Notes under the pieces: generated by a model
Databases searched by the model: none
What the model saw: the letters and a program-made list of their open reading frames with translations, nothing else
Told to the model about the DNA's origin: nothing
Translations under genes and position numbers: made by a program
Source: Faeciplasma avium
GTDB lineage: Bacteria; Bacillota; Clostridia; Oscillospirales; Ruminococcaceae
Reading direction: 5' to 3'
Assembly (NCBI GenBank): GCA_018713505.1
Contig: DVOL01000048.1
Coordinates: 1 to 27,415, forward strand
Length of the DNA: 27,415 nucleotides
In this document: piece after piece, positions 13,762-21,201 of the stretch
Layout: the number at the start of each line of letters is the position of its first letter
Position numbering within the stretch: the stretch's first letter is position 1

Positions 13762-15266
13762 TGGGAATCGAATATATCTATCCCGAGTTTGAGGTAATAA
13801 GAAATACTACAAGGTGCATTGGCTGCCGTGTCTGCGAGAGGCAGTGTGCAAACCTCGTCCACAGCTATGACGAGGAGCTTGGCTGCATGACGGCTGACGA
13901 GTCGAAATGCGTAAACTGCCAGCGCTGTGTAGCCCTCTGCCCGACCAGGGCGCTGAAGATTGTCAAGAGCGACTGTGCGTTCAGGGAGAACGCCAACTGG
14001 CAGCAGGACACCATAAAGGAGATATACAAGCAGGCGGGAAGCGGAGGAGTGCTTCTTTCCTCGATGGGAAACCCCAAGCCTCTGCCGGTTTACTGGGATA
14101 GGATACTGATAAACGCCTCGCAGGTGACAAACCCTCCTATAGACCCGCTCCGAGAGCCTATGGAGACAAGGGTTTATCTTGGCAAGAAGCCAAAGACCGT
14201 GACAAGACTGCCCGACGGAAGCCTCGACACCACCCTGACGCCCCAGCTAAGGCTTAATATGCCGGTAATGTTCTCCGCCATGAGCTACGGCTCGATAAGC
14301 TATAACGCCCACGAGAGCCTTGCAAGAGCTGCAAGGGAGCTTGGAATCTATTACAACACCGGCGAGGGAGGACTCCACGAGGACTTCTACTGCTACGGTG
14401 AAAACACCATCGTCCAGGTTGCCTCGGGAAGATTCGGAGTGTATGAGGACTACCTCAACGCAGGTGCGGCAATCGAGATAAAGATGGGTCAGGGAGCAAA
14501 GCCCGGAATCGGCGGTCACCTTCCCGGAGCCAAGATAGTAGGAGATGTCTCTAGGACCAGAATGATACCTGAAGGCTCGGACGCCATATCTCCCGCACCT
14601 CACCACGATATCTACTCGATTGAGGACCTAAGACAGCTTGTTTATTCCCTCAAGGAGGCGACAAGGTATAAAAAGCCGGTAATAGTAAAGGTTGCCGCCG
14701 TACATAATATTGCGGCAATAGCCAGCGGAATTGCAAGAAGCGGCGCCGATATCATAGCGATAGACGGCTTCAGGGGAGGAACTGGAGCCGCTCCCACAAG
14801 AATAAGGGACAATGTAGGAATCCCTGTGGAGCTTGCCCTTGCCGCCGTTGACCAGAGGCTAAGAGACGAGGGAATAAGAAACAATGTCTCGCTTGTAGTC
14901 GGCGGAAGCATACGCTCGGCGTCCGATGTGGTAAAGGCAGTAGCTTTAGGAGCGGACGCCTGCTACATAGCCACGGCTGCGCTCATAGCCCTCGGCTGTC
15001 ATCTTTGCAGGACCTGTCAGACCGGCAAGTGCAACTGGGGTATTGCAACCCAAAGACCCGAGCTTGTAAAGAGGCTGAATCCAGACATAGGAAGCCAAAG
15101 GCTTGTAAACCTTATCAAGGCGTGGAGGCATGAGATAATGGAGCTTATGGGCGGAATGGGAATCAACTCCATCGAGGCTTTAAGAGGCAACAGGCTGATG
15201 CTCAGGGGCATCGGTCTTAACGAGAAGGAGCTGAGCATTCTGGGAATAGCTCATGCGGGGGAGTGA
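13761..15266 (+). CDS. Glutamate synthase core: two [4Fe-4S] ferredoxin motifs plus FMN/3Fe-4S synthase domain
   Basis: The 501-residue protein is the archaeal-type GltB synthase subunit, forming glutamate from 2-oxoglutarate, ammonia and reducing equivalents. Residues about 10-70 carry two ferredoxin motifs (CIGCRVCERQC and CVNCQRCVALC). The rest is the FMN-binding TIM-barrel domain: MSYGSISYNAH, NTGEGG, EIKMGQGAKPGIGG, the KIVGDVSRTR region, SPAPHHDIYSIEDL, AIDGFRGGTGAAP and VVGGSIRSASDVVKA. The Cys-rich CHLCRTCQTGKC near residues 413-424 supplies the 3Fe-4S ligands. It lacks the amidotransferase and GXGXG domains, which are encoded separately on either side. Confidence 0.92.
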   Translation: MGIEYIYPEFEVIRNTTRCIGCRVCERQCANLVHSYDEELGCMTADESKCVNCQRCVALCPTRALKIVKSDCAFRENANWQQDTIKEIYKQAGSGGVLLSSMGNPKPLPVYWDRILINASQVTNPPIDPLREPMETRVYLGKKPKTVTRLPDGSLDTTLTPQLRLNMPVMFSAMSYGSISYNAHESLARAARELGIYYNTGEGGLHEDFYCYGENTIVQVASGRFGVYEDYLNAGAAIEIKMGQGAKPGIGGHLPGAKIVGDVSRTRMIPEGSDAISPAPHHDIYSIEDLRQLVYSLKEATRYKKPVIVKVAAVHNIAAIASGIARSGADIIAIDGFRGGTGAAPTRIRDNVGIPVELALAAVDQRLRDEGIRNNVSLVVGGSIRSASDVVKAVALGADACYIATAALIALGCHLCRTCQTGKCNWGIATQRPELVKRLNPDIGSQRLVNLIKAWRHEIMELMGGMGINSIEALRGNRLMLRGIGLNEKELSILGIAHAGE

Positions 15267-15270
15267 TAAT

Positions 15271-15699
15271 ATGAAAAGAGTATATGTCAACGAAAAATGG
15301 TGTCTTGGCTGCCGTCTCTGCGAGTACAACTGCGCCTATGCCAACTCCGGGCTTTCAAGCATGGCAAAGCTCAAGGGAGTCAAGATATTTCCTAGAATCA
15401 GGGTGGAGGGCGATGACAGCATATCCTATGCCGTCTCCTGCCGCCACTGCACCGACCCCATATGCATAAAGAGCTGTATCTCTGGCGCTCTGTCAAGGGA
15501 TGAAAACGGAACGGTGGTAATAGACCATGAAAGATGCGTCGGCTGCCTGACCTGCGTGCTGGTATGCCCATACGGCGCTGTCACCCGGGACGGAGAGGGA
15601 GCCGCAGTAAAGTGCGAGCTGTGCCTTAAAAACAGCAGCGGGGAGCCTGCCTGCGTAAAGGGCTGCCCGAACAACGCCATTGTATACGAGGAGAGGTGA
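15271..15699 (+). CDS. Four-cluster [4Fe-4S] ferredoxin-type electron-transfer subunit
   Basis: This 142-residue protein resembles the HycB/DmsB-like four-cluster ferredoxin family. Four cysteine groups are visible: CLGCRLCEYNC, CRHCTDPICIKSC, CVGCLTCVLVCP and CELCLKN...CVKGCP, enough for four [4Fe-4S] clusters. Its place between the synthase core and the FAD reductase suggests it wires the two together. ATG 15271 is chosen because GGGGGAG (15257-15263) lies 7 nt upstream; an in-frame ATG at 15253 would overlap the previous gene. There is no signal peptide, so it is cytoplasmic. Confidence 0.88.
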   Translation: MKRVYVNEKWCLGCRLCEYNCAYANSGLSSMAKLKGVKIFPRIRVEGDDSISYAVSCRHCTDPICIKSCISGALSRDENGTVVIDHERCVGCLTCVLVCPYGAVTRDGEGAAVKCELCLKNSSGEPACVKGCPNNAIVYEER

Positions 15700-15704
15700 C
15701 AGGG

Positions 15705-16946
15705 ATGGACAGCTTCTACAAATATGTTATAATCGGGAACGGAACAGCCGCAATAGGCGGCGTCGAGGGAATAAGGAGCCTTGACAAGGACTCCGGGATA
15801 CTCATAATCTCCAAGGAGCCTCATAAGGCGTACTGCCGTCCCCTGATATCCTACTATTTAGAGGGAATGGCGTCTCCCGAGAGGATGGGCTACAGAGGGG
15901 ACAGCTTCTACGAGGATAATAACTGCACCCTCCTTTTGGGCAGGTCCGCTGTCGGTATAGACCGCAAGGACAAAAGGGTAAGGCTGGATGACGGCACAGA
16001 GGTCGGCTTTGATAAGCTTCTTGTGGCTGCCGGGTCGTCTCCCTTTGTCCCGGATTTCAAGGGCCTTTCGAGCGTTGAAAGAAAGTTCAGCTTCATGACA
16101 ATAGACGACGCCATGGCTATAGAAAAGAGCATAGCTCCAGACAGCCGTGTTTTGATTGTCGGAGCGGGACTCATAGGTCTTAAATGTGCTGAGGGGCTTT
16201 TTGGCAGAGTGGGGAGCATAACCGTCTGCGACCTTGCCGACAGGGTGCTCTCAAGCATACTTGACAGCGATTGTGCGAAGCTTATGGGAGAACGCCTTGA
16301 GGAAAAGGGGATAAGGCTGATGCTGGGCGACTCCGTTTCGTCCTTTGACGGCAGAAAGGCTTTAATGAACAGCGGCGAGACGGTGGAGTTCGATGTTTTG
16401 GTGCTTGCTGTCGGAGTCCGCGCCGAGACCTCCTTGGTAAAGGACGCAGGAGGCGAGTGCGGCAGGGGAATAAGAGTGGACGAGAATATGCGTACCTCAC
16501 TTTCCGACATATACGCCGCCGGAGACTGCACCGAGTATATGGATATCTCCTCGGGAAGCGTCAAGATAATGGCTCTGATGCCAAACGCCTATATGCAGGG
16601 TCACTGCGCCGGGGTCAATATGGCGGGAGGAGACGAAAGCTTTGACAACGCCATCCCGATGAACTCGATAGGCTTCTTCGGGCTTCACGCCATGAGCGCA
16701 GGAAGCTGTCAGGGAGAGGCGAGGACCGTATCAAATGAGGACGGCGTCAAGAAGTTTTATATAAAGGACGGCAGGCTCGTCGGGTTTATGATAATCGGAA
16801 GCACCGCCAGAGCCGGCATATATACCGATATAATAAGGAACAGGGTAGAGCTTGAGCCAAATGAGCTTGAGGCTGTAATGGAGAATCCCAGCCTTTACAT
16901 ATTCGGCAGGGAGAAAAGAAACAGCGTACTTGGAGGTGTGGTTTGA
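15705..16946 (+). CDS. FAD-dependent NAD(P)H oxidoreductase of the glutamate synthase complex
   Basis: The 413-residue protein is a pyridine nucleotide-disulfide oxidoreductase-type flavoprotein, closest in pattern to NADH:rubredoxin reductases and NirB N-termini. It has an FAD-binding GNGTAAIGG near the start, the AYCRPLISYYLEG segment, an NAD(P)-binding GAGLIGLKCAEGL near residue 150 and the FAD-binding AAGDC motif near 270. It lacks the redox CxxC of disulfide reductases. It probably takes electrons from NAD(P)H and passes them to the four-cluster ferredoxin, replacing the GltD subunit. ATG 15705 is set by GAGAGG (15691-15696) 8 nt upstream. The stop overlaps the next ATG (TGATG). Confidence 0.88.
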   Translation: MDSFYKYVIIGNGTAAIGGVEGIRSLDKDSGILIISKEPHKAYCRPLISYYLEGMASPERMGYRGDSFYEDNNCTLLLGRSAVGIDRKDKRVRLDDGTEVGFDKLLVAAGSSPFVPDFKGLSSVERKFSFMTIDDAMAIEKSIAPDSRVLIVGAGLIGLKCAEGLFGRVGSITVCDLADRVLSSILDSDCAKLMGERLEEKGIRLMLGDSVSSFDGRKALMNSGETVEFDVLVLAVGVRAETSLVKDAGGECGRGIRVDENMRTSLSDIYAAGDCTEYMDISSGSVKIMALMPNAYMQGHCAGVNMAGGDESFDNAIPMNSIGFFGLHAMSAGSCQGEARTVSNEDGVKKFYIKDGRLVGFMIIGSTARAGIYTDIIRNRVELEPNELEAVMENPSLYIFGREKRNSVLGGVV

Positions 16947-17665
16947 TGCTTATAGACGCAAGCGAGCTCGATTTTCGCACCCTTAACGAGCGCATAAGAG
17001 AGGCTAAGGGCGACTGCCTCATCACCGGCTGTCTTGGTCAGAGGTTTATAGGAGCCGGGCTTAGCTCCGGACTTATCAAAATCGGAGGCATACCCGGAAA
17101 CGCCCTGGGAGCCTATCTCAACGGCGCAGAGATTATCACCGAGGGGGACGCTCAGGACGCCATAGGCGACACGATGAACGGCGGAAGGATTGTCGTCCAC
17201 GGCAGTGCAGGAGACGCCGTCGGCTACGCCATGAGAGGCGGAGACATCTATATTAGGGACAGCGCAGGCTACCGTGCTGGAATCCATATGAAGGAGTACA
17301 GGGACAAGGTTCCTGTCATGGTGATAGGAGGCTGCACGGGAAGCTTTTTAGGAGAGTATCAGGCGGGCGGAATAATAATAGTCTTAGGGCTGAACAGGGG
17401 AGCCAAGGAGATAGTCGGAAACTTCCCCTGCACAGGAATGCACGGCGGCAGGATGTTCCTTCGCTGTGAGCCGGAGGAGCTTCGGCTCCCAGGTCAGGTG
17501 GTCACCAAGAGGGCTACCGAGGAGGACCTCGCCGGAATTATGCCCTATCTTGAGGAATACTGCAGGCTGTTTGATGTAGAGCTTGACAGCATTTTAGGCT
17601 CCGGCTTCACGATGATAACGCCGGACAGTAAAAATCCCTACAAGCAGATGTATGTAGGAAATTAA
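16946..17665 (+). CDS. Glutamate synthase GXGXG-domain subunit (GltB C-terminal domain)
   Basis: This 239-residue protein is the stand-alone beta-helix domain found at the C-terminus of bacterial GltB, which in the fused enzyme packs structurally against the amidotransferase and synthase domains. The glycine repeat pattern is clear: GGIPGNALGAYLNG, EGDAQDAIGDTMNGG, HGSAGDAVGYAMRGGD, DSAGYRAGIHM. GGAGGTG (16932-16938) lies 7 nt upstream of ATG 16946, which overlaps the previous stop. It is the last gene of the operon. Confidence 0.9.
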   Translation: MLIDASELDFRTLNERIREAKGDCLITGCLGQRFIGAGLSSGLIKIGGIPGNALGAYLNGAEIITEGDAQDAIGDTMNGGRIVVHGSAGDAVGYAMRGGDIYIRDSAGYRAGIHMKEYRDKVPVMVIGGCTGSFLGEYQAGGIIIVLGLNRGAKEIVGNFPCTGMHGGRMFLRCEPEELRLPGQVVTKRATEEDLAGIMPYLEEYCRLFDVELDSILGSGFTMITPDSKNPYKQMYVGN

Positions 17666-17672
17666 CGAAAAT

Positions 17673-17719
17673 AAGCCGTCTCGCAGGAGCTTTTTGTCTG
17701 CGGGGCGGCTTTGGTTTTT
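17673..17719. terminator. Bidirectional terminator between the glutamate synthase operon and rsmA
   Basis: A 14-bp stem (17673-17686 with 17698-17711, two G-T pairs) is followed on the plus strand by TGGTTTTTA. On the minus strand it is followed by TTATTTTCG, so it can also end the convergent rsmA transcript. Confidence 0.85.
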
Positions 17720-17780
17720 ATTCTGCCATAAAGGTAAAGCGTTATGCTGTAATAACGGAAGATTAAATTGTCTGCGGCTG

Positions 17781-18656
17781 TTAATCCTCAAGAGCCTCCA
17801 TGAAAAGCTCGTAGAGAGTGTCCGAAAAGACTATTATGTCGTTCAGCCTAAGAGTCTCCGGGCGGATTGAGAGGTCGTCGGTGAAGCTGAAAATAGCTGT
17901 TTTCACCATCTCCTTGGGAAAGCCCATGGTTTGGGTTATGCTGTTTAGAAGGGTTTTTCTTCTCTGGGAGAACATAAATTTTACAACCTTGAAGAAAAAG
18001 TCCTCGTTTTTAACCGGGGGAGTCTCGCTTCTTGGCTCGAAGGAAACAACGCAGCTGTCCACCCTGGGAGAGGGAACAAAGCTGCCCCGTGATACATCAA
18101 AGAGAATCTTTGCCTCGCTGAAGTAGTTTACAGCCACGGTGACGGCTCCAGAGTCCCTTGAGCCCAGAGGAGCGGTGAGCCTGATTCCAGCCTCCCTCTG
18201 GACCATTGCGGTTATCCTTTTTATCGGGAGCCTCTTTTGCAGCAGAGTCATTATTATCGGCGAGGTTATGTAGTACGGAAGATTTGCGCAGACCACGACC
18301 TCCAGCCCCGAAAACTCCTCCCTGATAACACTGTCAAGGTCGAGCTCTAGGATGTCCTCGTTGATTATCTTTACATTGCTGTGCTCAGACAGAGTCCTTT
18401 CAAGGATGGGAATAAGCCTTTTGTCTATCTCCACGGCGACGACCCTGTCCGCAAGCTTTGCAAGCTCGTTTGTCAAAACGCCTATTCCCGGACCTATTTC
18501 AAGTACACCGACGCCCTTTTTCGCCCCGCCGAGCGAGGCAATCCTCGGGCAGACGGTGGGATTCACAAGAAAGTTCTGCCCCAGCCGCTTTGAGAAGGTG
18601 AACCCGTGCTCCGAAATAAGCCCCTTTATCACCCCGATGTTTGATAGCTTTTCCAT
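17781..18656 (-). CDS. rsmA: 16S rRNA (adenine(1518)-N6/adenine(1519)-N6)-dimethyltransferase RsmA/KsgA
   Basis: RsmA dimethylates the two adjacent adenines in the 3' hairpin of 16S rRNA late in 30S assembly. The 291-residue protein shows the family markers: KRLGQNFLVNP near the start, the SAM-binding EIGPGIGVLT, AVEIDKRL, the catalytic NLPYYITSPI, and the later SQRRKTLLNS. The start at 18656 is chosen because AGGAGG (minus strand, 18670-18665) lies 8 nt upstream; a longer frame from 18683 includes that ribosome binding site. It is the only minus-strand gene here and separates the two nitrogen operons. Confidence 0.96.
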   Translation of the reverse strand: MEKLSNIGVIKGLISEHGFTFSKRLGQNFLVNPTVCPRIASLGGAKKGVGVLEIGPGIGVLTNELAKLADRVVAVEIDKRLIPILERTLSEHSNVKIINEDILELDLDSVIREEFSGLEVVVCANLPYYITSPIIMTLLQKRLPIKRITAMVQREAGIRLTAPLGSRDSGAVTVAVNYFSEAKILFDVSRGSFVPSPRVDSCVVSFEPRSETPPVKNEDFFFKVVKFMFSQRRKTLLNSITQTMGFPKEMVKTAIFSFTDDLSIRPETLRLNDIIVFSDTLYELFMEALED

Positions 18657-18750
18657 CTTCCCCGCCTCCTTTAGACAAAGCATAAGCGTTTTTATCTGCC
18701 GACAAGCGAAAAAGCTTCGCTTAAACCGGCATAATTATCTTCTTGGAACT

Positions 18751-18779
18751 ATTATACCATAGGTACTTCTGCGAGTCAA
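18751..18779 (-). promoter_or_regulatory. SigA-type promoter of rsmA
   Basis: Reading the minus strand, TTGACT (18779-18774) and TATAAT (18756-18751) are 17 nt apart. The leader then contains a hairpin with arms AAGCGAA/TTCGCTT (about 18698-18730) but no T-run, so it is not an obvious attenuator. Confidence 0.85.
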
Positions 18780-18873
18780 TAGTTGGCTTGAGCCTGAAAA
18801 TTGACAGCATACATAATCGTACTACTCAGTTATTGAAATATTTTGTATAAAATCACCTTTTTAAAAAATGCAC

Positions 18874-18901
18874 TTGACAAATTTCTTTCGGCGAGTATAA
18901 T
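18874..18901 (+). promoter_or_regulatory. SigA-type promoter of the glutamine synthetase-ammonium transporter-asparagine synthetase operon
   Basis: TTGACA (18874-18879) and TATAAT (18896-18901) are both perfect hexamers, 16 nt apart. Transcription should start near 18908, about 8 nt before the first leader hairpin. Confidence 0.9.
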
Positions 18902-18915
18902 GCTATATGTAAGGC

Positions 18916-18955
18916 AAAGGTGTCTTGAGAGCGAGGGCTCTTAAGGCATCTTTTT
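18916..18955 (+). terminator. First leader terminator of the glutamine synthetase operon
   Basis: A 17-bp stem (18916-18932 with 18937-18953; G-T pairs allowed) closes on loop GAGG and ends in TTTTT (18951-18955). Its position relative to the -10 box and its outer arms (CAAAGGTGT, GGCATCTTT) match the terminator in the glutamate synthase leader. Confidence 0.82.
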
Positions 18956-18985
18956 AACTTTTAGCCTGCAAAATATTGGATTATA

Positions 18986-19044
18986 ACGGGCAATGGCGTC
19001 CAGCGTGGGGATAGAAGGTCTCCTAAGACGCCGTGCCCGTTTTT
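18986..19044 (+). terminator. Second leader terminator of the glutamine synthetase operon
   Basis: ACGGGC (18986-18991) pairs with GCCCGT (19035-19040) and GGCGTC (18995-19000) with GACGCC (19027-19032), nearly continuous apart from one bulged A. An apical GGGGA/TCTCC stem is possible. TTTTT follows (19040-19044), 22 nt before the ATG. The 3' arm AAGACGCC (19025-19032) can alternatively pair with GGTGTCTT (18919-18926) of the first terminator. Confidence 0.8.
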
Positions 19045-19065
19045 AATTCAGAAGGAGAGGTTAAT

Positions 19066-21165
19066 ATGAACAAGGTTTCACAGTCTTTCGGATGCATGGT
19101 ATTTGATGACAGAGTGATGAAAGCCAATCTGCCGCCGGATATATACCGTTCTCTGAAAAAGACGATAGATGAGGGCTCCCGCCTGGATACAAGGGTTGCA
19201 GATGCCGTCGCCACAGCTATGAAGGACTGGGCAATTGAGAACGGTGCAACCCACTTCACCCACTGGTTCCAGCCGCTCACCGGCGTCACAGCTGAAAAGC
19301 ATGACGCATTTATTACTCCCGCACCCGACGGCAGGGTGATTATGGAGTTCTCCGGCAAGGAACTTATAAAGGGCGAGCCGGACGCCTCCAGCTTCCCCTC
19401 GGGAGGTCTTAGAGCCACCTTCGAGGCAAGAGGCTACACCGCATGGGACCCCACCTCCTACGCATTTATCAAGGGCAACACTCTTTGTATTCCGACCGCT
19501 TTTTGCTCCTACGGAGGAGAGGCTCTTGACAAAAAGACACCTCTGCTTCGCTCGATGGAGGCTCTTAACAAGCAGGCTATGAGAATCCTCAAGCTCTTCG
19601 GAAACGACGAGGGCGTAAAATGCGTAAGGACCTCTGTAGGACCCGAGCAGGAGTATTTCCTTGTAGACAAGGATATGTTTGAAAAGCGCAAGGACCTAAA
19701 GTTCACCGGCAGGACGCTCTTCGGAGCAAAGCCTCCTAAGGGACAGGAGCTTGACGACCACTACTTCGGAGTTATCAAGCCCAAGGTACAGGCGTACATG
19801 GCCGACCTCAACGAGGAGCTTTGGAAGCTTGGAATACTTGCAAAGACAGAGCACAACGAGGTTGCTCCCGCACAGCACGAGCTTGCTCCTATCTACACCA
19901 CCACCAACATAGCAACCGACCACAACCAGCTCACCATGGAGATAATGCAGAAGGTTGCCGCAAAGCACGGTCTTGTCTGCCTGCTGCATGAGAAGCCGTT
20001 TGCAGGCGTAAACGGAAGCGGAAAGCACAACAACTGGTCGATTGCCACAGACACCGGCACAAACCTTCTGAAGCCGGGCGAGACTCCCTACGATAACGCT
20101 CAGTTCCTTCTGTTCCTGTGTGCAGTAATCAAGGCTGTAGACGATTATCAGGACCTTCTGAGGCTCTCGGTTGCGACTGCGGGCAACGACCACCGCTTAG
20201 GAGCTAACGAGGCTCCTCCGGCAGTAGTTTCCATCTTCCTCGGAGATGAGCTTACCGCAGTTTTGGACGCTATCGAGAACGACGCTCCCTATGCTGGAGC
20301 CGAAAAGACCACCATGAAGCTGGGCGTCCATGTTCTACCCAGATTCACCCGTGACACCACCGACCGTAACCGCACCAGCCCGTTTGCCTTCACAGGAAAC
20401 AAGTTCGAGTTCAGAATGCTTGGCTCCTCCAACTCCATAGCCTGTGCAAACATGATGCTTAACTCCGCCGTTGCAGAGTCCCTCAAGATTTATGCCGACA
20501 GGCTAGAGGGCGTCGAGGACTTCGAGACAGCTCTTCACGAGATGATTAAGAAGACCATCAAGGACCACAAGAGGATTATCTTCAATGGAAACGGCTATGA
20601 CGACAGCTGGATTAAGGAGGCAACCGAGGTCAGGGGCCTTACCAACCTAAAGACTACTCCCGACTGTATGCCCGAGCTTCTTAACGATAAGAATGTCAAG
20701 ATGCTGACCTCTCACAAGGTGTTCTCCGAGGCGGAGCTTCACTCCCGCTGTGAGATAATGCTCGAGAACTACTGCAAGACGGTAAATATCGAGGCAAGGA
20801 CGATGCTCGATATGGCTAAGAAGGAGATACTTCCCGCAGTCGAGAAGTATTCAGGCGACCTGGCGACGGCATATGCGGCAAAGAAGGCAGCTGTTCCCAG
20901 CCTTTCGCTTGGCTACGAGACCAAGCTGATTGAAAAGCTCTCCGGGCTTATCGACAGCATGGATAAGGCTGCTGAGAAGCTTGAGAGCGACCTTGAGGAG
21001 TATCAGGGAATTGCCGATGTAACCAAGGCGTCCTGCTACATAAGGGATGTTATACTTCCCGATATGGATGAGCTGAGGGCACCCGCCGACGAGGCAGAGC
21101 TTCTCACCGCCGAGAGCTACTGGCCGTTCCCGACCTACGGAAAGCTTCTATTCGGCGTTAGGTAA
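19066..21165 (+). CDS. glnN: Glutamine synthetase type III (GlnN)
   Basis: This enzyme makes glutamine from glutamate, ammonia and ATP. At 699 residues it is the large type III form, not the 440-470-residue type I. Markers include THWFQPLTGVTAEKHD, EFSGKELIKGEPDASSFPSGG, the EARGYTAWDPTS region, GPEQEYFLVD, EHNEVAPAQHELAP, a GSGKHNNWS nucleotide/metal region and the AGNDHRLGANEAPP segment. The long C-terminal helical region is typical of the type. ATG 19066 is set by AAGGAGAGG just upstream; an in-frame ATG at 19033 lies inside the leader hairpin. It starts the operon containing the ammonium transporter and asparagine synthetase. Confidence 0.96.
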   Translation: MNKVSQSFGCMVFDDRVMKANLPPDIYRSLKKTIDEGSRLDTRVADAVATAMKDWAIENGATHFTHWFQPLTGVTAEKHDAFITPAPDGRVIMEFSGKELIKGEPDASSFPSGGLRATFEARGYTAWDPTSYAFIKGNTLCIPTAFCSYGGEALDKKTPLLRSMEALNKQAMRILKLFGNDEGVKCVRTSVGPEQEYFLVDKDMFEKRKDLKFTGRTLFGAKPPKGQELDDHYFGVIKPKVQAYMADLNEELWKLGILAKTEHNEVAPAQHELAPIYTTTNIATDHNQLTMEIMQKVAAKHGLVCLLHEKPFAGVNGSGKHNNWSIATDTGTNLLKPGETPYDNAQFLLFLCAVIKAVDDYQDLLRLSVATAGNDHRLGANEAPPAVVSIFLGDELTAVLDAIENDAPYAGAEKTTMKLGVHVLPRFTRDTTDRNRTSPFAFTGNKFEFRMLGSSNSIACANMMLNSAVAESLKIYADRLEGVEDFETALHEMIKKTIKDHKRIIFNGNGYDDSWIKEATEVRGLTNLKTTPDCMPELLNDKNVKMLTSHKVFSEAELHSRCEIMLENYCKTVNIEARTMLDMAKKEILPAVEKYSGDLATAYAAKKAAVPSLSLGYETKLIEKLSGLIDSMDKAAEKLESDLEEYQGIADVTKASCYIRDVILPDMDELRAPADEAELLTAESYWPFPTYGKLLFGVR

Positions 21166-21201
21166 ATCACCCTTTGGGGAAATTAGAAAGGAATGAATGG
21201 C

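Larger units (their letters stand above)
18657..19065. other. Divergent regulatory region between rsmA and glutamine synthetase
   Basis: This 409-nt region has no credible coding frame. It holds the rsmA ribosome binding site and leader hairpin, the rsmA promoter (minus strand), an AT-rich gap, the glutamine synthetase promoter at 18874-18901, and a leader of about 155 nt with two terminator hairpins. Confidence 0.8.

Noticed and set aside
15908..16564. Long open frame (218 codons) on the minus strand inside the flavoprotein gene
   Set aside because: It lies wholly antisense to a clearly recognised gene, has low-complexity Ser/Pro-rich composition typical of a shadow frame, and has no ribosome binding site that stands out.
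18916..19010. Paired ANTAR-target hexaloops (A at position 1, G at position 4)
   Set aside because: AGCGAG (18930-18935) and AGCGTG (19002-19007) fit the letters, but they would have to sit in loops closed by weaker helices than the competing terminator stems, so I do not claim an ANTAR site.
18986..19044. T-box or known riboswitch in the glutamine synthetase leader
   Set aside because: No T-box AGGGTGG-ACCGCG sequence or other consensus core that I recognise is present; only terminator-like hairpins can be supported.
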